DNA of 64,000 nucleotides from Phaseolus vulgaris. Its lineage: Eukaryota; Streptophyta; Magnoliopsida; Fabales; Fabaceae. This document shows positions 21,084 through 34,688 of this stretch, piece after piece; positions within the stretch are counted from its first letter, which is position 1, and the number at the start of each line of letters is the position of its first letter. The notes below the pieces were generated by a model. That model made no database searches. It was not told the origin of the DNA and worked only from the letters and a program-made list of their open reading frames with translations. The position numbers and the translations under genes were made by a program. The stretch lies in NCBI RefSeq assembly GCF_000499845.2, contig NC_023758.2, positions 28,617,520 through 28,681,519 of the forward strand, in the 5' to 3' direction.

Positions 21084-24000
21084 ATATAAATATATAAATT
21101 AATAAGAAATTTTTTATATTTTATATTGTCATATTAATATAATAATATTATTAAGTGTTTATATATAAAATAAAGATTATATGCTTCAATATAATTCGTC
21201 TCTTAATTATGATATTATTGGAAAGAGTATACACTTCATTTTTTGAGGAAGGAAGTAATAAATACAGCTAGTTATATGATAAAAATGCGAAAAATACAAG
21301 ACAACTTTATGAAAGAAAAAATAATGTGCTATAAACAATTTCAATTTGAAAAACCTTTAATATCATACAGAGTTAACATTTTCCATAGGAAATCCTTTGA
21401 TATTCATGAAGAGTTTTAAATGGTAATCAGCACTGAATTTATAATCACTTGAAAGGTGTCTGTTTTCGTTTGCCTTTAAACACATCCAGGCCATAAAAGC
21501 CCAAAGGAGAAAATGAAGTTAAAATTTCTAGTTGCACCCTATGAACCTCGTGGTCTCAAAATACCCTCAAAGCATATAGGGTCTTTCTTCCTACACCAAA
21601 CAATTTTTGCCTGCACTCCATCAATTTTGGAAAAGATTTTTTTGTCTTTTTTAAAAATGACTTTCTTATTACTTTTTCCTGAATATTTCCAGAACATATT
21701 TTTCAAAATTCATGAAATATACTTTGGAAAACGTTTTCCAAAACAGAATATTTGAAATAAACTCTCTGAAAGGTATTATGTTATATACATTCTGGAATGT
21801 GTTTTCCAGAATGATTTTTCCAAAATATATTCTCAAAAAACTTTCTGAAATGATGATAAATTATATAAGATATGTTGATATTTGACCTGATTGATGGATG
21901 GAGAAATTTGATGGATTTCATGAACAAACACCAAGTATAAGTAAAACTGTTTATGGGCTCTGAAAATAGTTTCATCATATGTAAATAAATTTCTTCCAAA
22001 ACACTTACAAGGAGAAGAGAAAAAATTGTATATAAATTAAAATTATGTTTTAACTTATATAAAATTTCTTAACTTAAGTTTCCTAAAAAATTATTTTAAT
22101 TTATACATCTACTATTTTTAAATTTTAAGAAAACTTGTTTTTATATTTTTCTCCAACTTTTTTTTTAAAAAGAGTCATCCAAACACATGGTAAGGCTTCT
22201 CCTTTCTGCCTTTCTAAAGCCTGAATTAATTCTTCTGCCAAATTTATGGGATATACAGTTAATGTATTGTATGATTTTAATATTAAACATGAATTAAATC
22301 TCAATATTGGCTTTTCTTTGAATTTCATTAAAACTATTTTTTTTTAATTTAATTACTATTTTTTTTATTTTATATAGAATAATAATATTTTATTGACAGC
22401 AGATAACTTTAATTAATAAAATGCCAAAAATATATCACCATAACAAACTCCCAAAAATTTATTTACTATAATCATGCTATTCTATTTTGAATTGAATAAA
22501 AATCTTGCAACTTTTTAATACAAATTTAACACCTATATATCTCTTCATAATTTTTTTTTAATTGTTCTTTTTCTACAACATCATTTTCAAATGATTTCTT
22601 GCATTATTTTTTTTTTTCCAAAATGATTATATATGTTTTCCTTGGGAAGTTGAATCTTTGCTTATGAATGGAACGCTGCTAATTTGTTTAAATGTATATT
22701 TCATGTTTTAAATATGTGGACAAGTCCATCATTAAAGATGTTGATAGGCTTGCAAACTAATTAGCATATTGAAAAAAATTCCAATACAAAAAAGAAAATA
22801 TTATTTTGACTGAACATTGAAAATCATATATTTATAATTATGATCTAATTAATATAATTTTAAAATTCTTTAATTTTAATAAAAAATATTTTTTTCAGTT
22901 TAATTTGATATAGTTTTGTTAACACATGAACACTTTATCACGAAATAACAATATAGATTAATATGCCCACAAATACTGTGTAATATTTCAGTGTTGTATA
23001 TCATTTCACTCTCTTAGAAATCTAATAAATAAACGATATACTACCAAATAGAAAACAGCATGGCATGAGTTTGGAATTAATTTATTATTTAATATATTGT
23101 TTATTACATTTAAATTTGTTTTCTTTCATTACTTTTTATGTGCTGAAAATGTCAATGTACAATGCTTGTGTCGGTTATGTTGTATGGTTCTAAAGCAGAG
23201 AGAACGAAGCAGCAATGCCATTTGAACGGAGACATATTGCATACAAATTTTCATATTTAAAACCATCAAATAAGAGCATTACGAAAAATTAATATATATT
23301 ATGCGTGACTCTAATATCATCAATCAGACCCACTAATATATGTATAAGATTAAATTAATCTTAAAATTTACATTTTAAAATAATATTAAAATTTGTACAA
23401 AAATTTATTATATTTGTTGTCATTCGAAACATCCATAAACATATCATCCTAAATATATATTTTAAAAAAAATTCAAAAATACATTACAAATTAAAAGAGT
23501 GATTTAGTAGGTGATGAGTGGATAATGTGTTTGATTTGATTTCATACCTTTGTTATGGGTTTGGTATGAATGTGGACACAATTATTTTTGAAGACGACTA
23601 ATAATAGAGAGGGTTAAGGTCCTTGATAGCAATTCTGTCACTACTGATTTGACACCTTATCAGTGTACTTCTAAATTCAGTGTCACACGCAGTTATGGTC
23701 TAGTAATGGGGTAACAGAAGCTGATATGAAAGCGATAATATTGTGTGCACAATCATAAAGCACAAATCGTTTTTCACATTAATGTCATCATTTCCACATC
23801 ACTTAATTCTATCCACAATCAAAATCTCTGTCCAAACCATTCATCTTTAAATTATGCATTTAGCCACTTAGATTCAACCCTTTGATTAAATTTAAAAGTT
23901 TACTGTGTAGTTTGTTCATTAACTATGCTTAGTTTAAGAATTAATTGTAGTTTTCTATATATAGATTCAATTTTTATAATTTTTAATTTTCAGAACCAGT

Positions 24001-24510
24001 GAACACCCTTGCAGATATTTAGAACACTAAAAAAAGTTAATATAAAAAGTTCAAACTATACACAGGCACTTTAGACAATTGGATGCACAGTTAGTATCAT
24101 CATCTTTTATACATTGCACGTAGGAAGCATTGATTCTATTGATATAAAGAATTGATTGAAGATTCTTAAAATTTCATTTTAGTGGAATGAATAATTAAAT
24201 GAAAGTATTATTAGATAGGAATTGTGCAGAATCCATGACAGATGATAATTTGTGCCTTCCAACTTCCGAAACTAAAAGAGTTTGAAATGCTAACTCACTG
24301 ATTAAAACACAATCTCAAAAAGATATACATGAAAAGAAAAAGTTGTTGATTTCAGCTACTTCTAACATCACACTGATCAATACACCACATAAAGATTCAA
24401 TTATATTTAACATTATAAGCTCTTCACTCAAAAATTTAGTTAACCTCTGGTTCTTCATCATCATAAGAGGATAAAAAAATAAGGCAAAGGAAAAGAGATT
24501 AAGGTATTGC

Positions 24511-25590
24511 TCAGACAGGAAGAACCCATTGCCTTCCTCTGCCATTTCTGCTAAGGGAGAATCTTCCACTAGAAAATGATCTCTTCATTGTAATTGGACT
24601 CAAAACACAATGCAAAACCCTTCTTTTATAGCTAGACTTGCTACTTTCACCTCTTGATCCCTTTGAAGGACCAGCCCCATTGGAACATCCTTCATGCTCT
24701 TGATTCAAAGCGAGAACATCAGCCACTGAAAGACCACCACCCCTTTGAAATGAATGATCCATAGAAACTGTCCTTCTAATGGAGTCATACTCTTCGTCTC
24801 TAATCTCGATTACACTATGGCTTCCCCTCAAATTTCCTAGATCACTTAAAGCACGCAATGCAGTCTTTGGAACTGCTCCACCGTGTGTGCCTTCTCCCTC
24901 CACAGCATCCAAATCACCGTCCCTTGTAGTAACAACAACATTTTCATCTGCATGTTGGTTTTCTGAAGTTTCACTGCCCAATTCTATGACTGGGGTAGCC
25001 ACATGAAGTGCTGCAGCATTGAATGTGAATACGCTGGCACGACATAGAGGGCAACTGGAGTGAGATTTGAGCCAGGTGTCAATGCAAGGGAGGTGAAAAG
25101 CATGGTTGCATTTAGGCAAGAGTCTAACACTTTCATTATCTTCAAACTCGCTGAGACAAACAGGGCAATCTGTCACCTCAACCAAGCCATCGCCTTTCTT
25201 GTACTTGCAAACTGTTATGGACTTAATCAGAGCCTCATCTAACCCAATGGTTGGAGTATGCCAAGGCTCGTGGAGCGAAGGGTTGTGATCCTCTTCCAAT
25301 TCAACGTTTTCTTCGTGGTCTTCGCTTTCTGAAGATTCTCTGCTGCCACAGTACTTGGATATTAAGGTATAGTAACTCACAAGAAGAAAAGCACTGGCCA
25401 AGACCCCAATCACTGCAATTACTAGAGGGGAGAAATTTGGACTTGAATCATCAGCGGGAAATTCAAAGGGAGGAGGAGGAGGGTAGATTACATAACACCA
25501 CTGTGGACAATACAAGCTACAAAACCCTTGAGAACAGTCTTTGTTGTTCATGTATGGAACCCAACTTTTCGGGTTGCCAAGAGAAGCCAT
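24511..25590 (-). CDS. RING-H2 finger protein, ATL family (RING1/ATL5x-like), 359 aa
   Basis: Intronless minus-strand gene starting MASLGNPKSW. A cysteine-rich N-terminal stretch (CSQGFCSLYCPQWC, residues 19-32) and a proline run are followed by one membrane segment (about 56-78). Next come an acidic region, the GLD motif (116-118), and a RING-H2 finger C142-x2-C145-x15-C161-x-H163-x2-H166-x2-C169-x10-C180-x2-C183. The C-terminus is Ser/Arg-rich and ends RQWVLPV. The start and overall layout resemble the plant RING1/ATL51-55 group. That group acts as membrane E3 ubiquitin ligases, some with roles in cell death and defence. It belongs to a different ATL subgroup from the one at 18346, so the two are not recent tandem copies. 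Confidence 0.92.
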   Translation of the reverse strand: MASLGNPKSWVPYMNNKDCSQGFCSLYCPQWCYVIYPPPPPFEFPADDSSPNFSPLVIAVIGVLASAFLLVSYYTLISKYCGSRESSESEDHEENVELEEDHNPSLHEPWHTPTIGLDEALIKSITVCKYKKGDGLVEVTDCPVCLSEFEDNESVRLLPKCNHAFHLPCIDTWLKSHSSCPLCRASVFTFNAAALHVATPVIELGSETSENQHADENVVVTTRDGDLDAVEGEGTHGGAVPKTALRALSDLGNLRGSHSVIEIRDEEYDSIRRTVSMDHSFQRGGGLSVADVLALNQEHEGCSNGAGPSKGSRGESSKSSYKRRVLHCVLSPITMKRSFSSGRFSLSRNGRGRQWVLPV

Positions 25591-28500
25591 GGTTCATAGA
25601 AGAGAACCTTAGAAGTTGGGACTTAGGAGCAGTATATTATATGTACTAACACATAAGTAAATAATACAAAACATGGTTTCTATTTTCTCCTTCTATAGTA
25701 AGTGACTGTTATAGGATAAAAGTTGGCTATGAATAATAGAATATTACCACTGACAACAAAACAATTGAACCTTCGAACAAGCTTAGAAACAAGTAGAGAA
25801 GTTACAAAACCATAACTGGAGTATCTACAGCCAGCAAACTTATAGATGTGTGCATGAGATTGTCAGAATCTCTATCTTATAGACAATGATTAGTAGCATA
25901 CAAGCAAGAAAGGGTAATGGCCTCATAGATTTATCCGGGCAAGAAGAAAAAGATGGTTGCTAGAATTCATCAAAGGGGAAAGATAACGTGGAAAAGGGGC
26001 CAAAGGGCTTAGATGGAAAGAAGGGCAAAGACAAGGAAAATGGGGTGCTGACACTTTAACTTTTTTCCTTCACCTTCTTTTTCTTTTTTGTCCATTCTCC
26101 GTAGCTTTCTCTGCCTTCTAGTTTCTTTTTCTTGGTTACAATGATTTCTAGACTAAGATGTGTGTGACTGGTGATGTTGGTTGAGAATGTATAAAAATTG
26201 AATGCTTTTCTCTTTTTAATTATTTTAACCTGTTCACTATTCTAGTAGCAGGACGATGCAGTCCTTGTAAGTTGACATCCAATCCAAATTAGCTCAAGAA
26301 CTTCATTAATGTGCCAACCTATGTGGGAGCCAATGTAGCCGTGAATTAGCTGTATCTAATACAAAGAAGTGGATAATTTTGAAAAATCCATGTTTTCGCT
26401 TTCAATGGATCAACTAAACCAGGCTAGTGTAAAAGTTATTTATTACCTATTGACGATAAAAATTCAGAAAACAACTATCCCAATAACTTGTGTGAGCCAT
26501 TTAGAATGCTCGAGTGCTAACAGTGAATTATGTGTTGGGAACACTTAAAGACTTCAGTTGAATATTGTGCTTAATTGTCTCTCTCGTGAATCATATCTCC
26601 TTTCTGAGACTTCAACAATTTTATACTTTGCATATATTCCTTCCATGATCCAACAGTAAATATCTCTGTTCCACAACTCATGGCCAACTGTGTTACTAAC
26701 TTTGCAAGTATAGCAGTGTATACATGTGACACAAGGAGATTTATTTTTTTTACAACAAAACTATGATATTCATACGAATCAAAAACAGATAACAGTTCAA
26801 ATATAAAGGGTCTAACATTATAGTAGATTAAAAAAACATTACAAAACCAAAGGAATGCCTAAACTTAACTCCATAATGCTAACTATAATATTCTCGAAAC
26901 TATAGGTAATAAAAAACGAAATCCCAAGTTTTGCGACAACCATAACCTTTATTCACATGATAACCTAAATAAATTGTTAGTCAACTTGATTAGGAGAATA
27001 TATTCTTGAGGGAATAAAGGTGCAGAAGAAAGATAGAGTATGCATTTAAAAGCAGGTTACAGTCAAGTATATAGTTGTCACTTTTCACCCAACACCCAAC
27101 CAACCATTTGCTCAAACCTTGGGCCCTTATCTTCTCTTCTCTTCTCAACTTCACTTGCTCAACGTACGGGTTTTCTTCTTTATGAAGCCACGCAATTTTG
27201 CTAGATCTGTGCCTATCTACAAAGTTCTGAGTTTGCACATTACAGAAGTAGAATTATTGAATTTGTGGGTCTAGAAAATAAAATCTTAGCTTATTTTATT
27301 TCTCTTTCCTTTTCAACGAGTCATTCACGAATATTATACTTCAAGTGGTTTAAGATCACATTCGACTTCCCCAAACACACAGAAGAAAGATGTTACTTTT
27401 TTCTGATAAATGAGTATATATTCTGATATAAGTGGGAGAATATTTATTAAGATAACAAAAATTAATGTAATCATACTTTGTTTGACATGCTTTAATACGC
27501 TTGCCTTAGTTAAGAGAATTAATTGAAGGAATATCAATAATTAACAATGTTTGTTCTCTAAGTAAATGCATGGTCTGCTAAATTATCAGCCACTTTTGTG
27601 TCTTTGTGATGTCTGCATTAGAGGAATTGTTTATGATAGCATCAAAAAATTTACTACCAATTTCTTCTTCTTTTTTCTAACCTGACAGAAACTAGTGAGA
27701 TTATTTACTCGAATGATATGCAATCAATTTTACAAGAGTCCATACAACCCAAAAATAAATATAAAAAAAATAGAAAAAAAATAATCTTTCATGAAATCCT
27801 GAATAAACTTTACTATAAAATGGTAAATTTTAAAAAAATTATAAACTTTGATAACTTTAATTATATTATTGTTAAAGTAATATAATGTCCTAAACTCAGG
27901 TCATTTTTCAATGTGGAAACATAATGATATGCCCAAAAACCGAGACACCCCTCATCCAATCCCTTTTGAGTCTTTTGACCAAATAACTAAAGAGGATCAT
28001 CATTTTTAAATCTTCAAGTTGCTTTTTTTTTTCTTTCATCTTTTCCCTTTTCATTTCATTGCACCATTTTGATTTTTGGTACTGAAAAGAAAACTACGCC
28101 TGTTAAGCTAATAGGTGCAAGATTGTTAAATTACATATGAATTTGCTTATAGAAGTTTTAGTCTATTTGTATGTCGTTCTTTTAAAGAAAACTTATTTCT
28201 TTATTGCCATTTTTTAAATTTTAAAATAATTTTTTTCAATTTATATTTTCATTTCATTTTTATTACGTATTGACAATTATTTAGAAAGAAAAATTAAAAA
28301 ATATAAAAAAAATCACTTATTTAAAATTTTATTAAAAATAAAAAAGTAAATACTTTCTTTCATTTGAGCGAAAAAAACTTTAATCAACTACTATGTAAGA
28401 ATAAACAGAGTATGATTTTTGCAAAGGGATGGGGAAATCAAATAATACAAAGAAGTGTAGGATCTTTTAATTTGGCTAAAAAGCAGATTGCGCAATAATT

Positions 28501-28918
28501 ACTTAAACATGCGAAACACTGAATAGAACATAATAATAGTCAAATTATATGCACTTTGTTACTGTTGGCGTCCACAAAGAATCAACTTTCTTCCTACAGT
28601 TTCACTTTCCAGGGAATAGCATATCATAACATTTTTGTAAGGAATCTTATGCACCCTTTCAAGTGTGAAATTTGTGCAACTTCCACGAGTTCTACAAATA
28701 TTTGTTAGAATTCTATTGGGCATTTCATAAGCCGAAATTTATAATCAAGAGTTTCCTTAAGTTTTCACCCACATTTTAGAGGAATAATAAACTCGACCTT
28801 AGTGAAAAATATTGTGAATACAAAAATTCATGCATCATAGTTTTTTTACAACATGGTGTAACTTAAGCTCGTAGAATCCCATACCACGAACAAAGACAAG
28901 TAAATGAATATCCAAAAT
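25591..28918. other. Intergenic stretch between the ATL and chloroplast RNA-binding genes
   Basis: It contains the upstream region of the ATL gene (a TATA-like TATATTATATGTA, about 25632-25644) and, at the right, the 3' flank of the RNA-binding protein gene. One minus-strand frame at 26990-27238 (82 aa) is not recognised and is not called. Nothing else seen. Confidence 0.5.
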
Positions 28919-31900
28919 TTATGACTCTTCTGGTTGAGCAACAGAACCTTGGTCTTCATCTTCACTTTCAGCATCTTTAATTTGGTCTTCCTCTTTTTCA
29001 CTTCCAGCTTCATTATCTTTCTTTTCACTAAAGCTTAGGCGAAGCGGTCGTCCCATTATCTCCTGCAGAAGGACAGACAAAGAGTTAATCATTCTCCTGC
29101 AGCAGGAATCATACGAAAATGCAGTAATTTTGTTGTATACATTTTTACATGAATTTAACTGAAAAGGTATACAAGCAAGTAGACAATGATTTGTCAAAAT
29201 CACCTCGTTTTTGCATAATATTGAGTTCATACAATCATTGTCTCTGATCACTCTCTGTTTTCCAAGAGGACTAACAGATCTATTATAGTGTTACTTGTAT
29301 ATTTTTAGATGGCATCAAAATTGTTAAAGTTCTCTTAAACAAAGTCTTCAGAATCAAGGATCTTGACAAATTGAAATTCATCTTAGGATTTGAAAGAGCA
29401 CGGTAATACACCTTTGTCAACAGAAATACTATCTTCATATCCTTGCTGATTATGGGATGCTTGTCGCCAAGCCTTGTTGTACTACCATAACAAAAGATAC
29501 AAAACACATATACGAAGCAAAAAATATTGCAGTTATGAAGACAATTTATATCGAAGATTCATTGGATGCTTTCTTTATCTGACAAACACCAGGTTTGATA
29601 TGACCTATGTTGTTCAATTCCTAAGCCAACTTATGCAGTCACTATCCATTCATCATCATCATGCAGCTTATCATGTTCTAAGATACATCAAAACTTCATC
29701 TTCACAAGGAATTTTCTTTCCCTCTGAGTCTACCATTCAATTAAAGGCTTTAGTGATTATGATGGGCTTCCTATCCCAACACGAGATGTTCAATCACAGG
29801 ATATTGTATCTACTTAGGATCATCCTTAATTTCATAGAAATCTAAGAAACAAAGCATTGTTTCCTGTTCATCTTCAAAAGCTGAGTAGAGAGCTCTTGTC
29901 TCTACTACATACAAAATACAACGACTGAGTTACCTTCTTCATGAATGATTACAAGCAAAGAGAATAAAAAGACTAAGAAAGAAGGATTGGACAAAGAAAG
30001 AAAAGCATGCCCAAGCCCAACAAGACAGACGGTCCAACCCGCTAGACCCTACTATAGCCTACAACATACTAGACAATCCAACTTGCTAGACCATCTATAA
30101 CATACCAAACGGTCCATCGTCTAACAAGAACTTTAGAAGCTCCCCTCAAGCTGGAGGATGATTTGTCTTCTTCCTTCTGCGTCTTTTATGTCTCAATAGT
30201 AAATGCAACCGTAGCCACTTACTATAACCAATTGGGCAATAACCCACGGACTCAGCCAAAAAAGGCAAAATTATCAGAAGGTAAAGAAAGTTTCCAGGCA
30301 GTATCGTATGTCAATAAGATACAATTAGGTTTTTATTAATTTCAGCCAACATTCGTTCAAGTGCAACCATACATCCAGCCCCTCAATTTTTCAGTAGCCA
30401 AAATATAACTATACGCTAGACATCCAAATACAAACAATAGTTTTGAGTCCCCTTTATGTAATTTGGGGATTTGTATCCAAGAAACCAATAAGATAGTTTT
30501 CTTAAAGTTAAACATAAAACAGGCACACCTAAAATGCTATGCAACATAATTTTGATTAAAATTATTTTCTACAAGCATAGATATTCAAAGCCCTACATAC
30601 TGTTTATAAAAGAAGAACACAAATAATTTATCTCATACATTAAATAGCAGAGCAAGTAACCAGCGGTAAGATAATAATACCTTCCCATCCACATTAGAAA
30701 TGGCAGCCTCTGCATCCTCCTTAGTAAGAAAAGAAACAAATCCGTACCCAGCTGATCGTTTAGCAGGGCTATCAAAGACAACCCTAGCAGAAACTGGTGT
30801 TTTGAAATTTTCGGTGAAGACTTGCCTGAGATGGGTAGATCTTGCTTTCCATGCAAGGTTGGATACATAAAGTACATGACGTGTCTCTCTAGGTTGAGGA
30901 GGTGGAGGAGGTGGAGGAGGAGGAGGAGGAGGTTTCTTGAATGTCTTTGCAAGCTCTACCCTTATTATCCGTCCTGATAACTCCTGAATCACACTAATTT
31001 AAGTCAACAAAATTGTCACCATAATGAAGAAGAATGAAATATTCAAAGCAGTATTCTAAATTCGTTTTTCATGTAGTTAAAATATATCTAAGTATGACCT
31101 CCAAACTTTATCTTCTTAGGATGTTGGAAGTACTTTGCCAGAGGCAAAACACAGAATTATAAGGAGATCCTACTATGTGCCACACTGCAAAATCCTTTTT
31201 AGGTAAAGACACCAAATTTTGTTCAATAAACTGTATGGTCATAAAGAAACATTTAATTACATCACACTTTCGTAATGGCACGCGGAAAGGTATTGGAAAA
31301 GATGGTAGTTCAAACACTAATCACTCCCAATTTCCAACAACACTAAGATAACCTTTTGCATGTAACGTACAATTAGAACTCAAATAACTGAACTTCACAG
31401 TCTCTTGTAATGTGGAAAATAAGAGGTCGAGGTAAATAAGAGGAACTGGAAACTGCTGGTGTAAAGAGCGAGTAGTTAAGCATCTTATCTACATTTTAAG
31501 GTAACTTATAAACTCTATGTTATGGGAATGATTCGATTCCTGGTTCACTATACTAAAGAATTATTTCACTTATTGCAGATTATTGTCTACGTAAAGAAAA
31601 TTCATAATTTTGGAGTCACCATTCGAGAGGATAATTATCTTAGCAAGTCACCCGAAACAGTCAAATATTAAGACAGTGGAAGAAACTGCAACGAACACCC
31701 ATTTTATAAAAACACTACATCAATTTGTATTGTGTGAATTGAACAGAATCGCAGCAACTTACAGATGAGTCAAATTTATCAACAGCAACCTGAGCCTCTT
31801 CCCCGGAATCCATAGTAACGAAGGCATATCCCATGTGCCTCCCTTTTCTGTTCCTTATTATCTACTACAATAAAAAAAAAAACATTTCTTCAAATTACAA

Positions 31901-32587
31901 AATGATACATAAAAACAAGCCAACATTACTCTACTAAGAGAGAATATTCCAACACATAATCAAAAGAAAATATCAACACTGTATCATTATGCATACAAAA
32001 TAAGCTTATAATACTATAAATATTACTGTTGGGAATGTCAGCATAGGCCTAATGTGTAATCTTCAAGTAAGTAACTTCCTTCAGTTACAACTACTCAACT
32101 AGTCTTTGGGCTTTAGGGATATCTCTAACAAGGGTTGTTTATGTCAAGGTAATTGAACCCGTATCTAAATTCAAAATCAAAACACCAAATACAGTTCCCA
32201 TTTTCACATTACAAAAGTATAACGGAAAAGCAACTGCGAGAGGGAGAGTTATAAGACAACCTCGACGTCTGTTACGGTTCCACATTGGGCAAATATGCCC
32301 TTGATGTCAGCCGGCGACAGAGACCAAGACAAGTTAGCAACGTAGAGCTTGGTGAGGTTGTCAGTTGGTTGGGTTGGGCCAGGTGTTTTCTCTGTTGTGG
32401 GTAGCTCTTGCAGAGCAGAGCATAGCCGTAAGCAGAGTCTTGCAGTTTTGAAAGAGGAGGCATTGGAAGAGAAAATAAGGGAAGTGGAATCATGGAGCTT
32501 AATGGAGTGAGGGGGTTTTGCAGACGAACGATAGTCCGAAAATCGTTGAGGTGCGAACAGGGTGAGGGCAGATTCTATAGTAGCCAT
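28919..32587 (-). CDS. Chloroplast RNA-binding protein with two RRM domains (cpRNP type), 290 aa
   Basis: Four exons on the minus strand, all joined in phase 0 with GT-AG introns: 32261-32587, 31763-31861, 30681-30983 and 28919-29062 (873 bases). Residues 1 to about 60 are rich in Ser, Ala and Arg and poor in acidic residues, like a chloroplast transit peptide. RRM1 has RNP2 LYVANL (81-86) and RNP1 RHMGYAFVTM (117-126). A linker with 12 prolines (about 160-171) follows. RRM2 has RNP2 LYVSNL (180-185) and RNP1 SAGYGFVSF. The tail is acidic (SEKEEDQIKDAESEDEDQ). Proteins of this build bind chloroplast transcripts and support their stability and editing. I chose the ATG at 32587 (MATIES); an in-frame ATG nine codons upstream (32614) is possible. 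Intron 3 holds retroelement pieces. Confidence 0.88.
29285..29935 (+). mobile_element. Ty1/copia fragment (late RT and RNase H) inside an intron
   Basis: The plus strand carries broken copia Pol. A late reverse transcriptase stretch (FRIKDLDKLKFILG, about 29345-29395) and an RT/RNase H connection (YRRFIGCFLYLTNTRFDMTY, HHHHAAYHVLRYIK, 29540-29700) are followed by RNase H remnants to about 29930. It lies in intron 3 of the RNA-binding protein gene, in the antisense direction to that gene. Several stops and frameshifts show it is dead. Confidence 0.8.
29935..30165 (-). mobile_element. Possible copia LTR and polypurine tract remnant, opposite orientation
   Basis: On the minus strand a polypurine tract within CCAGCTTGAGGGGAGC (30145-30160) is followed by sequence with repeated GGTCTAGC/GGACCGT themes ending TGCTTGTAATCATTCATGA (about 29940). 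This is what a copia 3' internal end plus LTR would look like. It faces the plus-strand fragment directly, so two different copia relics may be joined here. Confidence 0.35.
30894..30933 (+). repeat. (GGA)n coding microsatellite
   Basis: A GGAGGT/GGAGGA run on the plus strand encodes the 12-proline linker between the two RRMs of the minus-strand chloroplast RNA-binding protein. Length variation would change linker length in whole residues. Confidence 0.85.
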
Positions 32588-32614
32588 TTTCGAAGTTTGG
32601 TATAAACACAACAC

Positions 32615-34330
32615 AACCCAGTGTGTGGATAAAGAGATAAAGGAGCAGCCTTTCTATTTTTTTTTCTTTTTCTTTTTCTTTTAATTATGTTTAGGAACAA
32701 AAATATCTATCTCATGTTCCAAGAATCTTCACACGATTCAGTTTTTTAGGTTTTACAATAAGATATTTCCGACCAATATGATATAATAGTGGGCGAGTAA
32801 TTGTTTTTGAGGTGTAGAAAATTATCCATGAGTTTTGTATTTTCTAATAAAAGTTTCTCTCTTTATATATCTAATTATGAATTTCTTTACAGCATTATAA
32901 GAGCTAATTATTTATGAGGCACTTGTTTTGATATATGATTTAATTTACTATTTAAATTTAATAATACCAAATTCTTAAATCGGAATCAAATTTGACTTGA
33001 ATTCTATATAAGGTTTTATTTTTATTTTTCTTGTTTTTACTTAAAATAACATAAAATAAAGCCACAAATGTATTTAATTGGAGATTTAAAATGCTTTTGA
33101 AAAGAAATCAAATTTCGAAAATTAAAAATGATCATTTTAATTTTCTTTATATATTTTCATTACTTAGAATTCCTAGTCACCCTAATCATGTTTCTCACCC
33201 AATCATCACTTTCTAATACAAAATTAAGAAATATATGTAAAACAAATACAAATAAATATAAAATCAAATTATTTCAGATAAGAGTATTGACAATCTTAAA
33301 TCTAACATATTAAGTTTAACCAGTAATATGAGAACTCTTAATTGGTGTGTATTATCTTATATATACTAAAATCTCCACCTTATCTCATCTCATTTCATAT
33401 GTATTTGACTTTCTTATTGATCTAATTCAATAATAAATGTTGTCTTCTATTTAAGGTTGATTATTTGGAATCCATTGATTTGTGCTGATATAACATTGAT
33501 ATCTTTAAATATGAAAATCGGTAAGTGATCTACTCATACACAATATCAGACTCGATCCATGACGCTACAACCCCATAAGACAATGATGCTGATAAGTTTA
33601 TAATCATTAAATTCAAAAATCAACATAAAGATCATTTCACAAATGATTAGGTTCACCCTATGACCTCACACAAACATTTTTAAAAAATAAGAATTATTAA
33701 GTATTATTATGATTATCAATTTTTTTTATCAAACTTTTTGTTACCATTCTTTAAATATATGTTTCGTAAAATAGAAAAATAATGTACACATAGAAAATAT
33801 AAAAAGGTTTTAATACTTCTAATTATGTCATACAAAAACAATATGATGCAAAATTATTAACCTTTGTTATGTTAAATTTATTAATTTTATAATAGGTAAT
33901 TTTAAAATTATATCGAGGATAATTCTTCCTTAATAGATAGAGAAATATTTTCCTATTATTTTTTGCTTGGTATTAATTATGATTGATTTCTTTAATTATT
34001 ATATATATTTCGTTGTTATTTTAATCTTATTTATTTACGGCTAGTATTTCTTAAACATTTTTTATTGTAGGAGAAATAATTATGAAGATTTTAAATTTTT
34101 ATTAGGAGATACACACCTTGACCTTGAGACCATCTAACTAGTATATATAGGCCAATAAATAACCTAATAGTATATAATTTTCCAATTTTTAGTGTCGATG
34201 AATAATTGTTATTTAAGTAAATAACTTAATTATAAATCATTATTCAATCTTGAACCAAGCAAAGAAAATATCATACAAGTTTTTAACAATATATTAAAAA
34301 CTTGTTAAATAACCTAACACACTATATTAA
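32615..34330. other. Intergenic stretch upstream of the RNA-binding protein gene
   Basis: The first bases are the promoter side of the minus-strand gene, with a CT/GA-rich patch at 32655-32685. The rest is AT-rich DNA with no recognisable gene or repeat. Confidence 0.5.
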
Positions 34331-34333
34331 AAT

Positions 34334-34688
34334 CACTACAAGTAGAGACCAAAATAATTAATTATAATAATAACTAAATTAGAGACATTTTAGAAAGTAA
34401 AAGAAATTTTGGTTTATAAATTAGTTTATATTATTGTTAAATAGTTTCTAAATTGGTATCTAATTAGCAATCAAGATTTTAGAGACCAAATTTAGAAACT
34501 AAATAATTGGTAGTTAAAACCTTAGTTGCTAATTAGATACCAATTTAGAAACTATTTAACAATAATATAAACTAATTTAGAAACTAATTTTTTTTTAGTT
34601 TCTAAAAGGTCTCTATTTTAGTTACTATTGTAACTAATTATTTTAATCTCTCAAAATTGGTTTCTATTTCATAATTTTGTTTGTAGTT
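34334..34688. mobile_element. CACTA-type MITE, TSD AAT
   Basis: It starts CACTACAAGTAGAGACC and ends TTGTTTGTAGTT, inverse-complement ends of plant CACTA type. The flanking triplets are both AAT (34331-34333 and 34689-34691), the 3-bp duplication expected for CACTA elements. The body is a long inverted repeat (TTGGTATCTAATTAGCAA versus TTGCTAATTAGATACCAA) with no coding capacity, so it depends on a transposase from elsewhere. It is the same family as the copies at 48815 and 54564. Confidence 0.88.

Larger units (their letters stand above)
19213..24510. other. Intergenic stretch without a recognisable gene
   Basis: About 5.3 kb of AT-rich DNA between two ATL genes. It holds an (AT)n run at 19578-19601, a possible MITE at about 20700-21081, and a repetitive patch at 21670-21850 with several variants of TTTTCCAGAATRTTTTCCAAAA. 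I see no coding gene. Confidence 0.55.

Noticed and set aside
24779..25649. Several plus-strand frames opposite the second ATL gene
   Set aside because: Shadows of the minus-strand RING-H2 coding sequence.
26990..27238. Minus-strand 82-aa frame starting MQTQNFVDRH
   Set aside because: Charged N-terminal half looks gene-like, but I recognise no family and see no neighbouring exons.
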